A stretch of DNA of 64,000 nucleotides. Origin: Piper betle (taxonomy: Eukaryota; Streptophyta; Magnoliopsida; Piperales; Piperaceae). Of the stretch, positions 1 to 11,729 are shown piece after piece. The number at the start of each line of letters is the position of its first letter. Positions within the stretch are counted from its first letter, which is position 1. Position numbers and translations under genes: made by a program. Location of the stretch: positions 1-64,000 of the forward strand of contig JAURVB010014082.1 in the NCBI GenBank assembly GCA_033002965.1, in the 5' to 3' direction. The notes under the pieces were generated by a model, which was not told the origin of the DNA, searched no databases, and was given only the letters and a program-made list of their open reading frames with translations.

Positions 1-2458
1 AACACGAGAAATGTTTGTCCGCCACTCTGAATCTTAGATATTTGGTTTGTTCACCAACCGTGTATGTAGTGGTGGTCGGTCAATCATGCTGAAGGGGGAA
101 TTAGTTAAGGATGTTAAATGCGAAATTATATTGCGTTCCTGAGAATCTATATCTTATATTTATATCCATCTATATATCTATATTATACTATACATAATAG
201 AGAACGATTTTTTATAAGAGTTAAAATAACGAGAGATCTTTATTGGTTAATTAAAGTAAAATATTAAAAATTAAAACATATCATATGGGTGATCAATATT
301 ATAAGTAGATCGCAGTTTTCATGTCACCAGATCAGTTTAGGGTTGGGTGTGGATCGACGGAAAAAATTCGAATGATGGTGTTAATGTTGATATTAGTCTA
401 TAGGTAATAATTTGTTGAACGAAATGTACTTAGAAACGTTACTTTGGACACAATTGAATTAGGCATTGGCCTTGTAAGTTAAAGTTGATAAATTTTTATT
501 AGATTTTGCAACCGCGTGTGTAACTAAATATTTTGGTTGCTAAATTACTTAAAATGCAATCGCTTAGCGATCAAAAATGTCATATTATTTTACTATCAAA
601 TGGGTTTTAAATTAGTGACCAAAAATGCTAGTCGCAAAAGTGCAATAGGTGAAGACCAATTTCCTATTAGTGATCCCCTATTTTCTAGAGGCAGTGATCA
701 ACCCTAATTCTCCAAATGCCGTAAAGAGTGAGAATTTCGTACAGTCTTTTGTAAGACTATTTACCTCCTAATTAATAAGTTTGATGTAGTCGTAAAATAA
801 ATAGATAGATCTCAGCACAAATTGGCTCATTCTTTTACTTGGCTTGGCTTGCAAAGCAAAAGAAAGAGTCCGTTTGTATAATTTTATTTTAGTTTTGTTT
901 CCGAGATTAAAAAAGCTGAGATTTTGATAAAATCACTAATATTATTAGTCTACAGATTATTTGTCGAGGTTATATCTTTCTCAAAATTTGGGTGTCACCC
1001 TCAACTGGTTATGTTGCACCTAGTTTTTTCCTTCTTTATTTTTCTATTTTTTTATGAAGTAACTGCGAATAGACCCTAGTAAATAGTGTTATTAACGAAT
1101 TAATAACTTTATAAATTAGCCTACGATTCATTTTTAAAAACTTATAATATTCGTCTTAATTTTGAGCGAACCATGTCCTGTGATTAATCGCCCACTCGAA
1201 TCTTGTTAGGTTTGACGTACTCTCTCAATGATTGATAGATGCATACATACTACTAGAGACTATTTCATTCCTTGTTCCTTCAACTAATAATCTCTTGTAT
1301 AATATGTGTTCTCTTTAATGCACTTCCATAACTGTCCGTTTGAATAATCCTTAGAGATTGCATCGCTTCAGATTTGAAGCATAGGACATTGATTTTATCT
1401 CTTTGAAAACGCCAACTTTATCTATTTTTAGGATTTGGTTTGAACGACCCATCAAACAATATTTATATGTTCCTTAAATTAAACGAGAGATTGTATAAAT
1501 GCGCATATAATTGCTGCCGACAACAAGCAGGAGTAGACTGGGTATTCATCTTTTTAACATTAAAAACAAATCCCTCGGTGGTTGCCACGATTGATTAGTC
1601 CGACCTACCATTTCTCTTAATTAGTGTCATAAACTATTTTATAGAATGATTACAATATATATTAATGAATAATAATTAATCAATGAACTCGAATATCAAG
1701 TTCAATCACAACTGGGGCCATTTTTCACCATATGATCTTATCTAGTTGCAGAAAGGACTGAACGATTTCTTGTTACAAATACAGACCTTTATAAAGTTTT
1801 CTGCCAACGCCTACCAAACAGAGCCAGCTCTTACTCTTAACTCTTATGTCCTTCCCATTCTTAATACCCTTGCTGCCTTGCACATGGGAATGGTAGATGC
1901 AATGGTTGTATTTCATCTTATCTAACTCCTTATCCATGGCAAGCAGTTTGATCTCTCTTCTTATATAATTGATCTTCTTATGTAATCCTTACGTATAAAT
2001 GCTTGTATATATATTGATGAAGACGCCACAACTATATCTAATTTGGCCTAGACTATGAAGTGATTGTTCCCGAACACGTAATAAGAGGACAATATTACAT
2101 GTTTCTCTTTCGTTCACATGGTATTGATCAACTACTAATAATGCGGCAAATGCCGATTAAACTGTAATACTTGTGTGCCCATCTTGTAGATATAGTAATT
2201 GAATAGCAGTTTATACTTGGATAAATTTGTTGGCAGCTATGAACAATAATACAAGATGGAATCCGGCCATGCAGCTAATAAGTAGCTTAATATATATATT
2301 TACAGGGTGTGATTTGATGTTTTGTGTTGAAATTGAGTTTCCGAAGATGGATAAGGGAACAACGCAAAGTCCCCTTTTCTTAGTTCATTGAATCCAGAAC
2401 CAGCTTCTCCCCCATCTCCCTTTTCTGTTCTATCAAGATTGCCCTGCAGCTTGGAGCA
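1..2458. other. AT-rich intergenic DNA, no gene recognised
   Basis: No open frame here resembles a known protein. The stretch holds AT-rich spacer. Around 480-672 there is a segment with repeated words of the type GCAACC/GCGACT/GACCAAAAATG that ends in ATTAGTG at 672, which looks like one end of a CACTA-type DNA transposon (listed separately). The right part, up to 2458, is the 3' flank of the minus-strand gene that follows. Confidence 0.5.
480..672 (-). mobile_element. possible CACTA-type transposon end (fragment)
   Basis: Read on the minus strand the segment begins CACTAATAGGAAAT at 672 and contains short subterminal words (TTTGCGACTAGC, TTTTTGGTCACTAA, GCGGTTGCAAAATC) spaced over about 190 bases. 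A CACTA start followed by repeated subterminal motifs is typical of CACTA (En/Spm) transposon ends. A similar start, CACTAATAGAAAACAGC, occurs on the plus strand at 8339, also followed by TTTGCGGTTGC-like words. No transposase frame and no matching opposite end were found, so this is at most a fragment. Confidence 0.35.
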
Positions 2459-3135
2459 TTACCCATCGGTACTGATCTCCTGTGGCAGTTGTGATCAACA
2501 CATTAACATTTTAAGAAAAGCTAGCCCATAAAAATGTTCTAAAGAGGTTGAGTTTCACAACCATCAAAATGACTATACAACACATGAAAAAAATATGTCA
2601 ACTCCATGTACATATGGAATTTGTTATACCTGCTCTACATGTGTGATACCCGAATGAGCCACTTTTTTGCTCCGATTGATCTCCTCAAGTTGTTTCCTCT
2701 CACTAATCTGCTAACAACAAACAACAAATTAAATTTGTTGGCAATTATTGAAAAGAAAAAGTTGGGATTCGTTAATATGCTATGTTATGGCTATTTGATC
2801 TCACTGACCTTAGGACTGTTGACAGGGGAGCTAGCAGTGTCTTCAAGATCATCATCTTCCAAACCTCCTCTTGTTCTAATTATCTTCTTCAAACTGAATT
2901 CCTTCCAGGTGCCGCTCTTGGGACCAAGCCACATCTCTTTGTGCTTGGCTATCTGCCATGCAGCCACAGAGGCAGCATCAGAGATCATAGACGACGTTGA
3001 GGATCCACCTTGACCCATATCATGATCATGACCACATGAATAATCTACTAAAGAGCTTTCTCCTCCAAAGAAATCCTGCAAATAATAGGTCCAACTACTC
3101 TCCTCTGAATTGGCAAGGCTGTTAGAATTGGACAT
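2459..3135 (-). CDS. VUP1-like (vascular-related unknown protein) small plant protein
   Basis: Minus-strand gene, proposed exons 3135-2809, 2710-2630 and 2479-2459, giving about 142 residues. The first exon carries an N-terminal EESSWTYYLQDF motif, a middle SSMISDAAS stretch with a WLGPKSGTWKE segment, and a C-terminal DTASSPVNSPK motif. I recognise the EES-W-T-Y-(F/L)-DF plus DTASSPVNSPKV combination from the plant-specific VUP1 family, whose Arabidopsis members are linked to vascular development and hormone responses. No enzymatic domain is visible. The start at 3135 was chosen because the family motif begins about ten residues later; the in-frame ORF extends further upstream without similarity. 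Exon 1 ends in AAG followed by GTCAGT, exon 2 begins after TTAG, exon 3 begins after CACAG and ends in TAA; all phases agree. Exons 2 and 3 are predicted from splice signals only. If intron 1 is retained the protein ends shortly after NSPKVSEIK. Confidence 0.72.
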
Positions 3136-4640
3136 GATTGAAAGAAGCTCTGATCTTTGGAGTATTATGGGCAAGTGAGAAAATTTGAGGAGGAAAAGGC
3201 AGAGGTTGGGAATTGTGTAGTTTGGAGGATAACCAAAAGGGTTAATATACCAATTCGACGAACAGAACAAAAGAGGTCAAAAGTAATGCAAAGACCAACC
3301 ACCGAAGAACTGAAAAGATGGGCGGTCCCATGGTTGGAGTAGAATTGAAATCAGCAGTGGAGGTTGAAGTTTTTGCATATATATAATTGGGGGGTAATAA
3401 AATATGTAATTATCAAGGGAGATTAATATATAATCCTTAATTTTTTTCTGATCAGTTGATAATGTTGGTTGTATTTACAGAGCATAAAACAATGTCAATA
3501 TAACGTGATTCTATAAGAACTAGTAATTAAATATGCATGGTCCTGTACGTCGCCAAAACTACAAATCGCTACAGCTCATATACAAATGATAAACCACGGG
3601 AAAAAAAATCCGAAATGTTGTATAAATTAAGTAAAATATTAAATGTTATTTTTTTCTAGAAATTAACAATTTTTACTTCATTTTTTTACAGAACAACTTG
3701 ATCGCTTGGGTAAAATAAAGTAAAATTACCTTTTACTAAAACGAAAGGGGTGTTGATTTCGACTCATGAGTTTAATGAATACTTTAAAGAATATTAATTT
3801 TACACGAATTTCCTTTTTGACTAATAGAGTACTACATAATGACTTAATTCGTATTTGTCCTTGAGATTTAGGCACAGAGGTAAAGCTAGCCATCTAAAAT
3901 TGATTAAACGATATAAATAGAGCCAAAGTTCAAATCCAACCGGATATATATATTGTCGGGAGAATAGTAATAGACCTCATGTCTTATGCTAATATTGGAC
4001 TTCGAGCGCAATTATTTGTCTGTGTTTGAGCTTTTAGGCAAAGCGTCAAATCATACCAAATTACGTGCAAAAATGTCCTAAGCAAGAGATGTCGGTAACA
4101 ACCTGCTAATTACCAGCCCATGCATGCAGCATGAACTAAATATATACAAACAACACAAGAACAAGAACGTTACAACCAAGCTAGGCAATCAAATTAGATG
4201 TTCATCTATTAAGTATAAGCATCATCATCATTATTATTATTAGGAGGATGGGAGAGATCGACTTCAGTTAACCTGCCAAAAGTTAAAGATAAGGTGTGCA
4301 TGTACATACGCATATATGGTTTGATGGTACAACAAAACAAACGTGTAAAGAATGAATGTTGATAAATGGTATTGAATGGACAACCTTTCTCTTCCCTGTC
4401 CCAACTCCCGCGTCCCTGGCCGACTCGCGGCTCTTTTACTCCAACACATAAAAAACATAAAAAACTGTCGAACAATCTTTACTGTCTCATTAATACGGCT
4501 CACATCGTAAACTTCAACCTTCTCGCTCTCGTCAATAGGTTGATTCGAGTTTTTTTAATGTTTTGAGTTATATTCAAGATTTTTTTATTACTGGCTCACG
4601 TTGAGTATATTAGTAACTCAAGTTATTGGAATTCAAGTAC
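3136..4640. other. AT-rich intergenic DNA upstream of the VUP-like gene
   Basis: This holds the upstream region of the minus-strand VUP-like gene and AT-rich spacer. Short frames on both strands (for example around 4209-4566) show no recognisable protein and are treated as chance. Confidence 0.4.
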
Positions 4641-4649
4641 TTATTACAT

Positions 4650-4765
4650 GATTGTATGAATCGGAATTGGAATTGGAATCGGTTTTTCAAGGAGTCGGAG
4701 TCGGAATCGGAATTCAAATCGGTCCGAATCAGTTTGAATCGACTAGGAATCGGTTCAGTTGAATC
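4650..4765. repeat. (GGAATC/GGAATT)-rich short tandem repeat
   Basis: A degenerate 6-base repeat with words GGAATT, GGAATC, GGAGTC and GAATCGGTT recurring over about 110 bases. It is surrounded by AT-rich DNA and has no coding potential. Confidence 0.7.
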
Positions 4766-4969
4766 GGTTCAAATTAATTTAATCGATCATATATAATAAT
4801 TTGACAATTCATAATATAAATATATTAAAATTAGGTATTGATGTTATTTTGATATTATTTTTTGTATTATAGTTTATGATATTTTAAAATATTTTTTAAG
4901 ATTTTTTTTAATTATTTAGAATTAATTATTATTTTTTACCTTGAGTTAGATTTGAGTCAACTTTTAATT

Positions 4970-5275
4970 ACGAGAATGCCACCCTCAGAATCGGGCGGCG
5001 GTGGCATGGTCGGACGGAGCTGAAGTCGGACGGCGGTGGCGTAGTCGGAAGGTCGGGCGGAGCGTCGGATGGCGGAAGCGCGGCAGAGGGCGGAGCTGAG
5101 GTCGGAATCGAGTGGATCTGAGGTCGGAATCGGGCGGAGCGTCGGACGACGAAAGCGCGGCGGAGGGCGGAGCTGAGGTCGGAATCGGGCGACGGTGGCG
5201 TGGTCGGATGGAGCTGAAGTCAGACGGCAGAAGCGCGGCAGAGCAAGCACGACGGCGAAAGCGAGGGGAGACGGT
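4970..5275. repeat. GC-rich tandem repeat island, unit about 77 bp
   Basis: A sharply bounded GC-rich block in AT-rich DNA. The word CGGGCGGAGCGTCGGA begins at 5054 and again at 5131 (77 bases apart), each time followed by a similar GGCGGAGCTGAGGTCGGAATCG run. Partial, more diverged units lie on both sides. Minus-strand open frames through it are low-complexity by-products of the repeat and resemble no protein family I know. Confidence 0.75.
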
Positions 5276-5285
5276 TTATTAGACT

Positions 5286-5322
5286 AGCAAGTAAATTCAA
5301 TTCATGTTAATATATATATATA
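5286..5322 (+). repeat. left arm of a 37-bp inverted repeat
   Basis: The sequence starting AGCAAGTAAATTCAATTC is the exact reverse complement of 6616-6652 over 37 bases, the last ~14 being simple TA repeat. The flanks just outside are also similar (TTATTAGACT against TAGTAGGACC). This could be a terminal inverted repeat of a ~1.37-kb element. Confidence 0.7.
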
Positions 5323-6615
5323 GTAAATGTAAATAATAAATAAGGATATGAACTATTTATTAGACTGAAATTAGTTATATTTTAAACATATTATATTATA
5401 GATTTAGTTGGTTAAAAAGATCTTGTATTATTTGTTAAAAATTTTCTTTTTACTATTATTCTATTATATTTTAGGATTTCTTATCAGCTTAAAACTTACA
5501 ATAATTAAAATAATGTAAGAAACTTTCTCTACATACGCAGATACCTCTGTCTCCCAGGTTCATAATGAACCAAAACAGTGCAATTTATAAGCAAGGTACA
5601 GATGTCAGATAGTTGGTGCAGTTGGTGAAAAGCCCATCCTGATCCAGAAGTTTGTGTAGGACCGACCAGGCTGCCTTGAGAGAGAGAGATTAGAACGATA
5701 ACACATTTGTCATTCACCTTCTTCAACATCTTATTACCTGTTTTACATATGTAGCTACCCTATATAACTAATGACTTTCATAATTTATATGAGGTCCAAT
5801 TTTTATAAAAAAAAATAATGTCTTTCAAGCTGGTTCAATTACTAAATATTTGAATCAAAGCAAAGGTACTTCTTCGCTTCTACTTTAGATAAGTTCATAG
5901 AAGCATTTTTTTTACTATGGCACTATCTCGCACTTTCTTATGATTCCTCTATAAATATATGGGCAATGAACATGATAATCATTATCATCCGTTTTAATTA
6001 GCAAATATTTTAATTATTAAAAAATAAATATATAGCATCATTAATCTCATTAAAAAAGATATTTACTCTATGAAAAATCTATAAGAGTTGTAAATCATAT
6101 TCTAATCGACTTGCGTTGAAGCGCGAGATTGAACCGTAAAAACAATTAATTTTTTTTGTGGTGAGCCCACTGGGCCTTGGTCTACCACCAAACTGCTCTG
6201 TTCAAAGCAGTGCATGAACCCTATTTATATCACAACCTCAATTGAATCGATCAAAGTTTGATTCATAAATATAATCCATTGACATAATTAAGGAGTGAAT
6301 TAATTAGGTCCCAATAATGGCTTCCCATCCTACAAGAGATTCTGTCTGCCAACTCAAAACATGGAGAAGGTGATGAAAACGATTTGAATTACATTATTGA
6401 TCATGGCTGTCTAATCTGGGATAGCTGCTTAATTTATATGTATAGTCTCTCTTATATATATCATGGGAGCTTACATATGACTGGCAGTTTTGCCGGAGGG
6501 TGAGATTGCCAACCACCAGGCTAGCTTTTTTGAACAAATACTAACGAGCAGTACGTTCTATAGTTTATATTTTATAATCAGTAGAACTATTCAATATACA
6601 TTTCAAATATATATA
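5323..6615. other. AT-rich DNA between the inverted-repeat arms, no gene
   Basis: No protein-coding signal was recognised. The DNA is AT-rich with short unrelated frames (one minus-strand frame at 5529-5729 has no family resemblance). It may be the body of a non-autonomous DNA element or ordinary spacer. Confidence 0.35.
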
Positions 6616-6652
6616 TATATATATATATTAACATGAATTGAATTTACTTGCT
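6616..6652 (-). repeat. right arm of a 37-bp inverted repeat
   Basis: Reverse complement of 5286-5322 over 37 bases, read inward from 6652. Inside, the TA run continues to about 6606. No transposase frame lies between the two arms. Confidence 0.7.
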
Positions 6653-8025
6653 GGTCCTACTATGCCCATGAAAGATATGAACTTCAATATTTCCTTCAAC
6701 AAAAACATGAAAGTTCCCCAAGTTTTCTGATCAGTGGGTACTGGGTAGCTAGGCCACTAAAATTATTTGCATCAGAACTGCGTGTGGAATTGAAATCCTT
6801 TTTTCTGTATGCACTGCTGCATTTACCATGTAATTTATGTTGTAGTAATAAATACATGTACAGAAAAGAAAATAATATGTATTAGTTTTTTTGAGCTAAT
6901 ATATATTACTAAGAACTACCATGCTCTCATAAAAACGCCTTTCCTCTCAACTGCGAATTACGTTTTCTTCTTGTCTTCTTTTGTTTCTACACATATACAT
7001 GAACCCCGACTAGAACGGCAGTTCAACATGTTGCGCATGATAAAAACCGCATAGATGTGTCTGATTATGTTGTATTTAGGATTAATGCATGTACTGATAT
7101 TATCACTATAGAAAAGCAAGCAGGCTTCAACGAAAAACCCCACGACCAATCAAGAAATGAACTAAACTGGGAATGAGCACTGCGTGATATATTAATTGAT
7201 CAGGTTCGAACGCTACTGAAAAAGAATCTTTCATATAGGTGGTGATGAAATATTATCAAAATGTGATCATACATATATTAAGTGAACTTGCTCAATGCAT
7301 GTAATACTGTTACCATGAGAATGAAATTGATAAGATGTCTTGAAAAAATAAAGTGATGGGTAGGCAGCATAAACAAGACCACTGATAAATAGGGGATCCA
7401 TGCAAAAACTTTGTGACATGGATGCTACAAAATACAAGTGTAAGGTATGATGCAAGACGTACAATGGGGTCGGAGGCCGCCACACCCACCAACTACTTCC
7501 AACCGACAGTGTCTTTGTAGAGCTCAAATTATATGCATAGCTCACTAATTACATACATTGACTATATGCCTGTTTGTCCCAACTCCCAACCCTGCACAGA
7601 GATGCAGGGACAGACGTTACCTGGCCCTCCACCATTGAATTTCTAACAAATATATTTACCTTCTTCTTGCTCCTAATTAAGCAGGTACATCTCTCTAGAA
7701 AGGGATGGTTTTCCTTTTTTTATAGAATGTGTCTCTTACAAAAAAGTTCTCTTATTATGGTTGCACCCATTTTGTTTGAGGCATTTCTTTTTAAAAATGG
7801 TACATTTTTTCGTCATAACTCTCTACAGAAGCTGTAATATTTTTAATTCAAAAATTTTCTATAAATTCTTTTTTTTCCTAGGGATTATTCTTCTATCTTT
7901 GTCATTAATGATTCATTAGAAGAAGGATAAATATGGTGGTATGCCGGCTATTTAACTCACTCCCTGTGCTGCTGTTTTTGGCTAGTTAAATTAGTATCGT
8001 TGGACTGTCAAATTAACTCACTCCC

Positions 8026-8029
<4 letters not shown>

Positions 8030-8059
<30 letters not shown>
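8030..8059. repeat. (AT)n microsatellite
   Basis: About 30 bases of uninterrupted alternating AT. Confidence 0.95.
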
Positions 8060-8063
<4 letters not shown>

Positions 8064-8338
8064 AGCATCCACTAATAGAAGTGGTTACGTTCCCAGCTTA
8101 AAAAATGACCATTTTTCTCAAAAATAAGATTGAATTTGATCGGACATTTATGTAATTAGAAGTAATATTTATCATAGTTCGATGGTGTTTTAGATGCATG
8201 ATTTTTGTTGTTATAAGTGAGTTATCATAATCCGTTCATAAAATTGAACGGGTCACACTTGGATCAGACATACTTGATCCCCAGCATGCCAAGCATGTTT
8301 TTCATTAACTGATTTATAATCTAATTGTATAGATTATC

Positions 8339-8400
8339 ACTAATAGAAAACAGCTTTTTGTGACTGTACTTTTGCATTTGCGGTTGCAAATTTAACCAAT
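8339..8400 (+). mobile_element. possible CACTA-type transposon end (fragment)
   Basis: Begins CACTAATAGAAAACAGC, followed by TTTTGCATTTGCGGTTGC. It resembles the minus-strand end at 672, which starts CACTAATAGGAAAT and has TTTTGCGAC and GCGGTTGCAAAA words. The two ends point away from each other, so they are not the two ends of one element. Confidence 0.3.
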
Positions 8401-9243
8401 CAAGAGTCCAGCTCTTAGGAAAAATAAAAGATTTAAACAATTAAAATATAATAAAAATAAAACTAATAGTTAAATTCTTATAATCTCTCTCTATAGTTAA
8501 AGTTTACCTTTAAAGCTATAGTCTACCATTTCCCCACTCGATTAAAGTAAAAGAATCTCTAAAACAAGCATCTCATGATTTCACTTATTATAAAATGTTA
8601 TTAATTAAAAAAAGTTAAAAGTCGCACTTTGATGATAATTAGGAGTCGATCTCTAAAATATTCAATGGGAATTTATCTATAAAATTAATCAATCTCTAAT
8701 ATAAATCACACATAGTGTGACATCTTACCATAGCCCATTTTTATTAATAAAAAAAATTAAAAATAAACTTCAACATCAGGAAGTCAACTCTCGCTTAACC
8801 ATTAAAGCGAGAGTGTTGAAGGTCGTTTTTAAGTGGGAATTGAACAATTAACGTTGACTGCGGCGTCCTACGTGGGGCATCTTCCTCCCTTATTTCGCTG
8901 AGAAGAAATGAATTGTTCAATTTCTCGCGAGAATATTGAGAAACTGGGCAGTACTACGACTGGGCCAAATGGGCCTCTTCCAGAAGCCCATCTTTGTCCG
9001 CGTGTGAATGACCAATTCCCCCGGACTCGGGGAATGAACTCAGACTAGTCAACCTCCAAATCCGTTTCAATTACTTAATTACTTGACCCCTTTTAGTTTC
9101 GGAAAAACATTTATGCACTGATACGTACTTAAACCATTTTAAGTTACAATTTATCACTTTTATGCAATGTCCCTAATACATTAACATTTTTCTCTTTTTA
9201 TTTCATTATTCTCTAAATAGAGATCAGTTTGTCCACTAGCTAA

Positions 9244-9245
<2 letters not shown>

Positions 9246-9289
<44 letters not shown>
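9246..9289. repeat. (AT)n microsatellite
   Basis: About 44 bases of alternating AT, the longest such run in the window. Confidence 0.95.
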
Positions 9290-9291
<2 letters not shown>

Positions 9292-9967
9292 AGACACAAA
9301 AACGACCACAAGATGCAAACCTATAATTCCTTTAAATATATAATAATTATATAATTATAAAATCATCGTAAGGAAGTTTTTTTCTAATGCCTAATTATGA
9401 GAGTATAATTAATTGACCCAGCTACCATACTGATCTTTGAATGGGGCTGGCCGACATTATTGCTAGAATAAATAAATCAAATAACTGCAGGCATGCAGTT
9501 GATTGTTGATGTTTCAATTTAATTTCATGTGCATGGTTTAAAAATGCGTATTAATCAACAATTTTCTTAGAATCACACATGAAGTCCTACATATATGTTC
9601 ATAATTTCTCGCGACTCTATTTTACTAATTTCGTAATTATTCATTTAGCATGTTGAAGTTTACTTCATGACTTATAACAAGGAAGAAACCAAAAAAATAA
9701 TGTTCAGATCTAAGAAAAACTAACAAAAATTAATGGCTTAGTTAAGGACCCTCTAGAAATTAAAGCTAGCAACAGGAAAATTTTAAATTTATAGAATTAG
9801 TGTTTTCTTCAAAGTGTAAATAGTGTTATACTTGTGACTATATACTAGAGATTTAATATTCTAGAAAGAAGTAAAGATGGTAAAGATCAATATGAAGGGT
9901 AATAGTATGTAAAAGATCAAAGGGAGAGGCCGCCATGAATGTGGTCATGAGGAAGGAGGGCTCCTCA

Positions 9968-9974
9968 TATATAA
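9968..9974 (+). promoter_or_regulatory. candidate TATA box upstream of the HD-ZIP IV gene
   Basis: TATATAA at 9968-9974, about 1.76 kb before the HD-ZIP IV start codon. Use of this box would need a long leader with 5' UTR introns, which is common in HD-ZIP IV genes. A CT-rich block (10870-11090) and an acceptor-like TCGCAG at about 11385-11391 would fit a spliced leader. I could not find an L1 box (TAAATGYA) between 9000 and 11729. Confidence 0.3.
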
Positions 9975-10313
9975 GCCATGCAGGAGCAGCGACTCTGCTG
10001 CCAAAGCTCGGATTCATTTAATGGAGGCTGCCTAAGGCCGTGTTCAATGTCCCTGGTAGCTGTGTGAACAAGACCCAAGCTCTCCTCCACCTTTCATATT
10101 TATCCCACACCATATCGGCTCTCATATATTTACTATCTTCTAGCCTACTTTTCTTCTCACCTCAATTGACTTATGTATAGTCCTCTCTGCACTGTCACTC
10201 TCCTGCTGCTCTTCTACCTCCCCCTTCAACAAAATAAAACCCTAAGAGTACCTCTCTTCCCCTCCTTCCTTGTAGAAAGATCATATTGCTTATAAACACA
10301 TAGCGTTTATTCA

Positions 10314-10314
10314 T

Positions 10315-10346
<32 letters not shown>
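10314..10346. repeat. (AC)n(AT)n compound microsatellite
   Basis: About 17 bases of AC repeat followed directly by about 16 bases of AT repeat, in the probable leader or promoter region of the HD-ZIP IV gene. Confidence 0.9.
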
Positions 10347-11729
10347 TGCAACGTTGATTAATATTGTGAATTACTATATATCATGTCACAAGTAGGTTAC
10401 AATATATGCTTCTATATACACGTGCTAGTATATGTATAATATAGCATGACATATAGTTGTAGCTCTTTCAAATGTTTGTCAGTTGCAAATTATCATACTA
10501 ATAACTGTTAATGGTGAATGTTTGAAAAGAGATCAGAAAATGCTAGCTAGAATTTATTGTGTTAATGTACAAGTACTAATAATACATGCATTAATCATAA
10601 AAACCAAAATACCAAACAATACATATTCTGCAATTATTCTTCTGCACTAATGAAACAATTGGTGGCAGCCAACAATATGTGATAGATAATCTCTTAAATG
10701 ATACAAAGACACCGTGGGTTTAGTTTCAGCAATACCTATCAATCAGCAAGAATTCATTGTCCTAACGAAAAAGAATCGCATACAGCAAGAATAACGTGAG
10801 GGTTAATACAAATCAACTGATCAATAATTTAGCAGTTCATCAAAATGAATTCAACACGGAGATATATGATAGACCTCTCTTTATCTCTATCTCCTTTGCA
10901 ATTACACCTCCCCACCTTGCTCCCAATAAATGCCATTGCACCTTCCCTATATGCTCTGCAATTACTCCTCCCGGCTACGCCTTCTCCACCTGTTCCCCCT
11001 TTCGTCTTCGTCATAACCTTTCTTTTTCCTCCCCTCTCACACTCCTCTTCTCCCCTTCCTTTCTGCTTCCCCCGCTCCTTTAGCTAGCTTCGGCCGGCCT
11101 CCATGGCTAGACCCACCTCCCAAATCTTCACTGGGAAGAAAACACCCGTCTAGTTTTGCAAGATAGTCCTCTTTTCCTTCATTTTCTTGTACCTTGTCCT
11201 ATGAAGATCAGAGGCCATATCTGACCTCTTCCACTTGAGGTTGTAAACATAGTGATACTAGCTATTATTCAGAAAAGTAGGATCTAAAAGCCGTAAAGCT
11301 AAACCACGGCCGTTTCATTTCCTTTTTTTTAATTGCTCATCTATTCTTTCATATTAATCTTATGATCTATTTGTTTTATTTCCCTCGCAGGATTGGAGGA
11401 GTTACAACATCATACAACAAGGAATTAAAATAATATGTATGAATGTATTTGAGATAAGCTGTTCATGGTTCTTCGTACGTATCTGGCTTTGTTGACAAAC
11501 ACTTGATGATGATTATGTGTTCATCTCACTTGCATCCTCGTCATACAGCATCGTAGCCTAGATCCTCAACAAGCTTTGAAGCTGGTCGGCACCGGCTAAT
11601 CTAATCCCAAGCCAAAAGGGAAAAACGACAAGAACATCCCACCAAAAATAGCAGCACTTGGATCAGAGAAGATTATCAAATTACAAGGGTACTTTAGCTA
11701 ATTAGGGTTTGGTTTTCCGGCCAGCGGGG

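Larger units (their letters stand above)
6653..9960. other. long AT-rich intergenic spacer
   Basis: No gene recognised. The stretch contains AT microsatellites (8030-8059 and 9246-9289), a CACTA-like start at 8339, and a small hairpin at 8788-8813. Short open frames (for example 6809-7149, 7267-7545, 7574-7837) show no known domain. Confidence 0.45.

Noticed and set aside
4957..5250. 97-codon minus-strand frame rich in Arg, Pro and Ser
   Set aside because: It is a by-product of the GC-rich tandem repeat. There is no family match and no splice context.
5286..6652. Calling 5286-6652 a complete transposon
   Set aside because: No clear target duplication was found outside the inverted arms and there is no transposase, so only the inverted repeats are annotated.
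6818..6825. L1-box match (TGCATTTA, reverse of TAAATGCA)
   Set aside because: It is 4.9 kb from the HD-ZIP IV start, and an 8-base motif is expected by chance at this spacing in AT-rich DNA.
9960..10300. Possible miRNA gene downstream of the TATA-like box
   Set aside because: Neither strand shows a conserved plant miRNA sequence that I recognise, and no long foldback was visible. The segment is more likely leader of the HD-ZIP IV gene.
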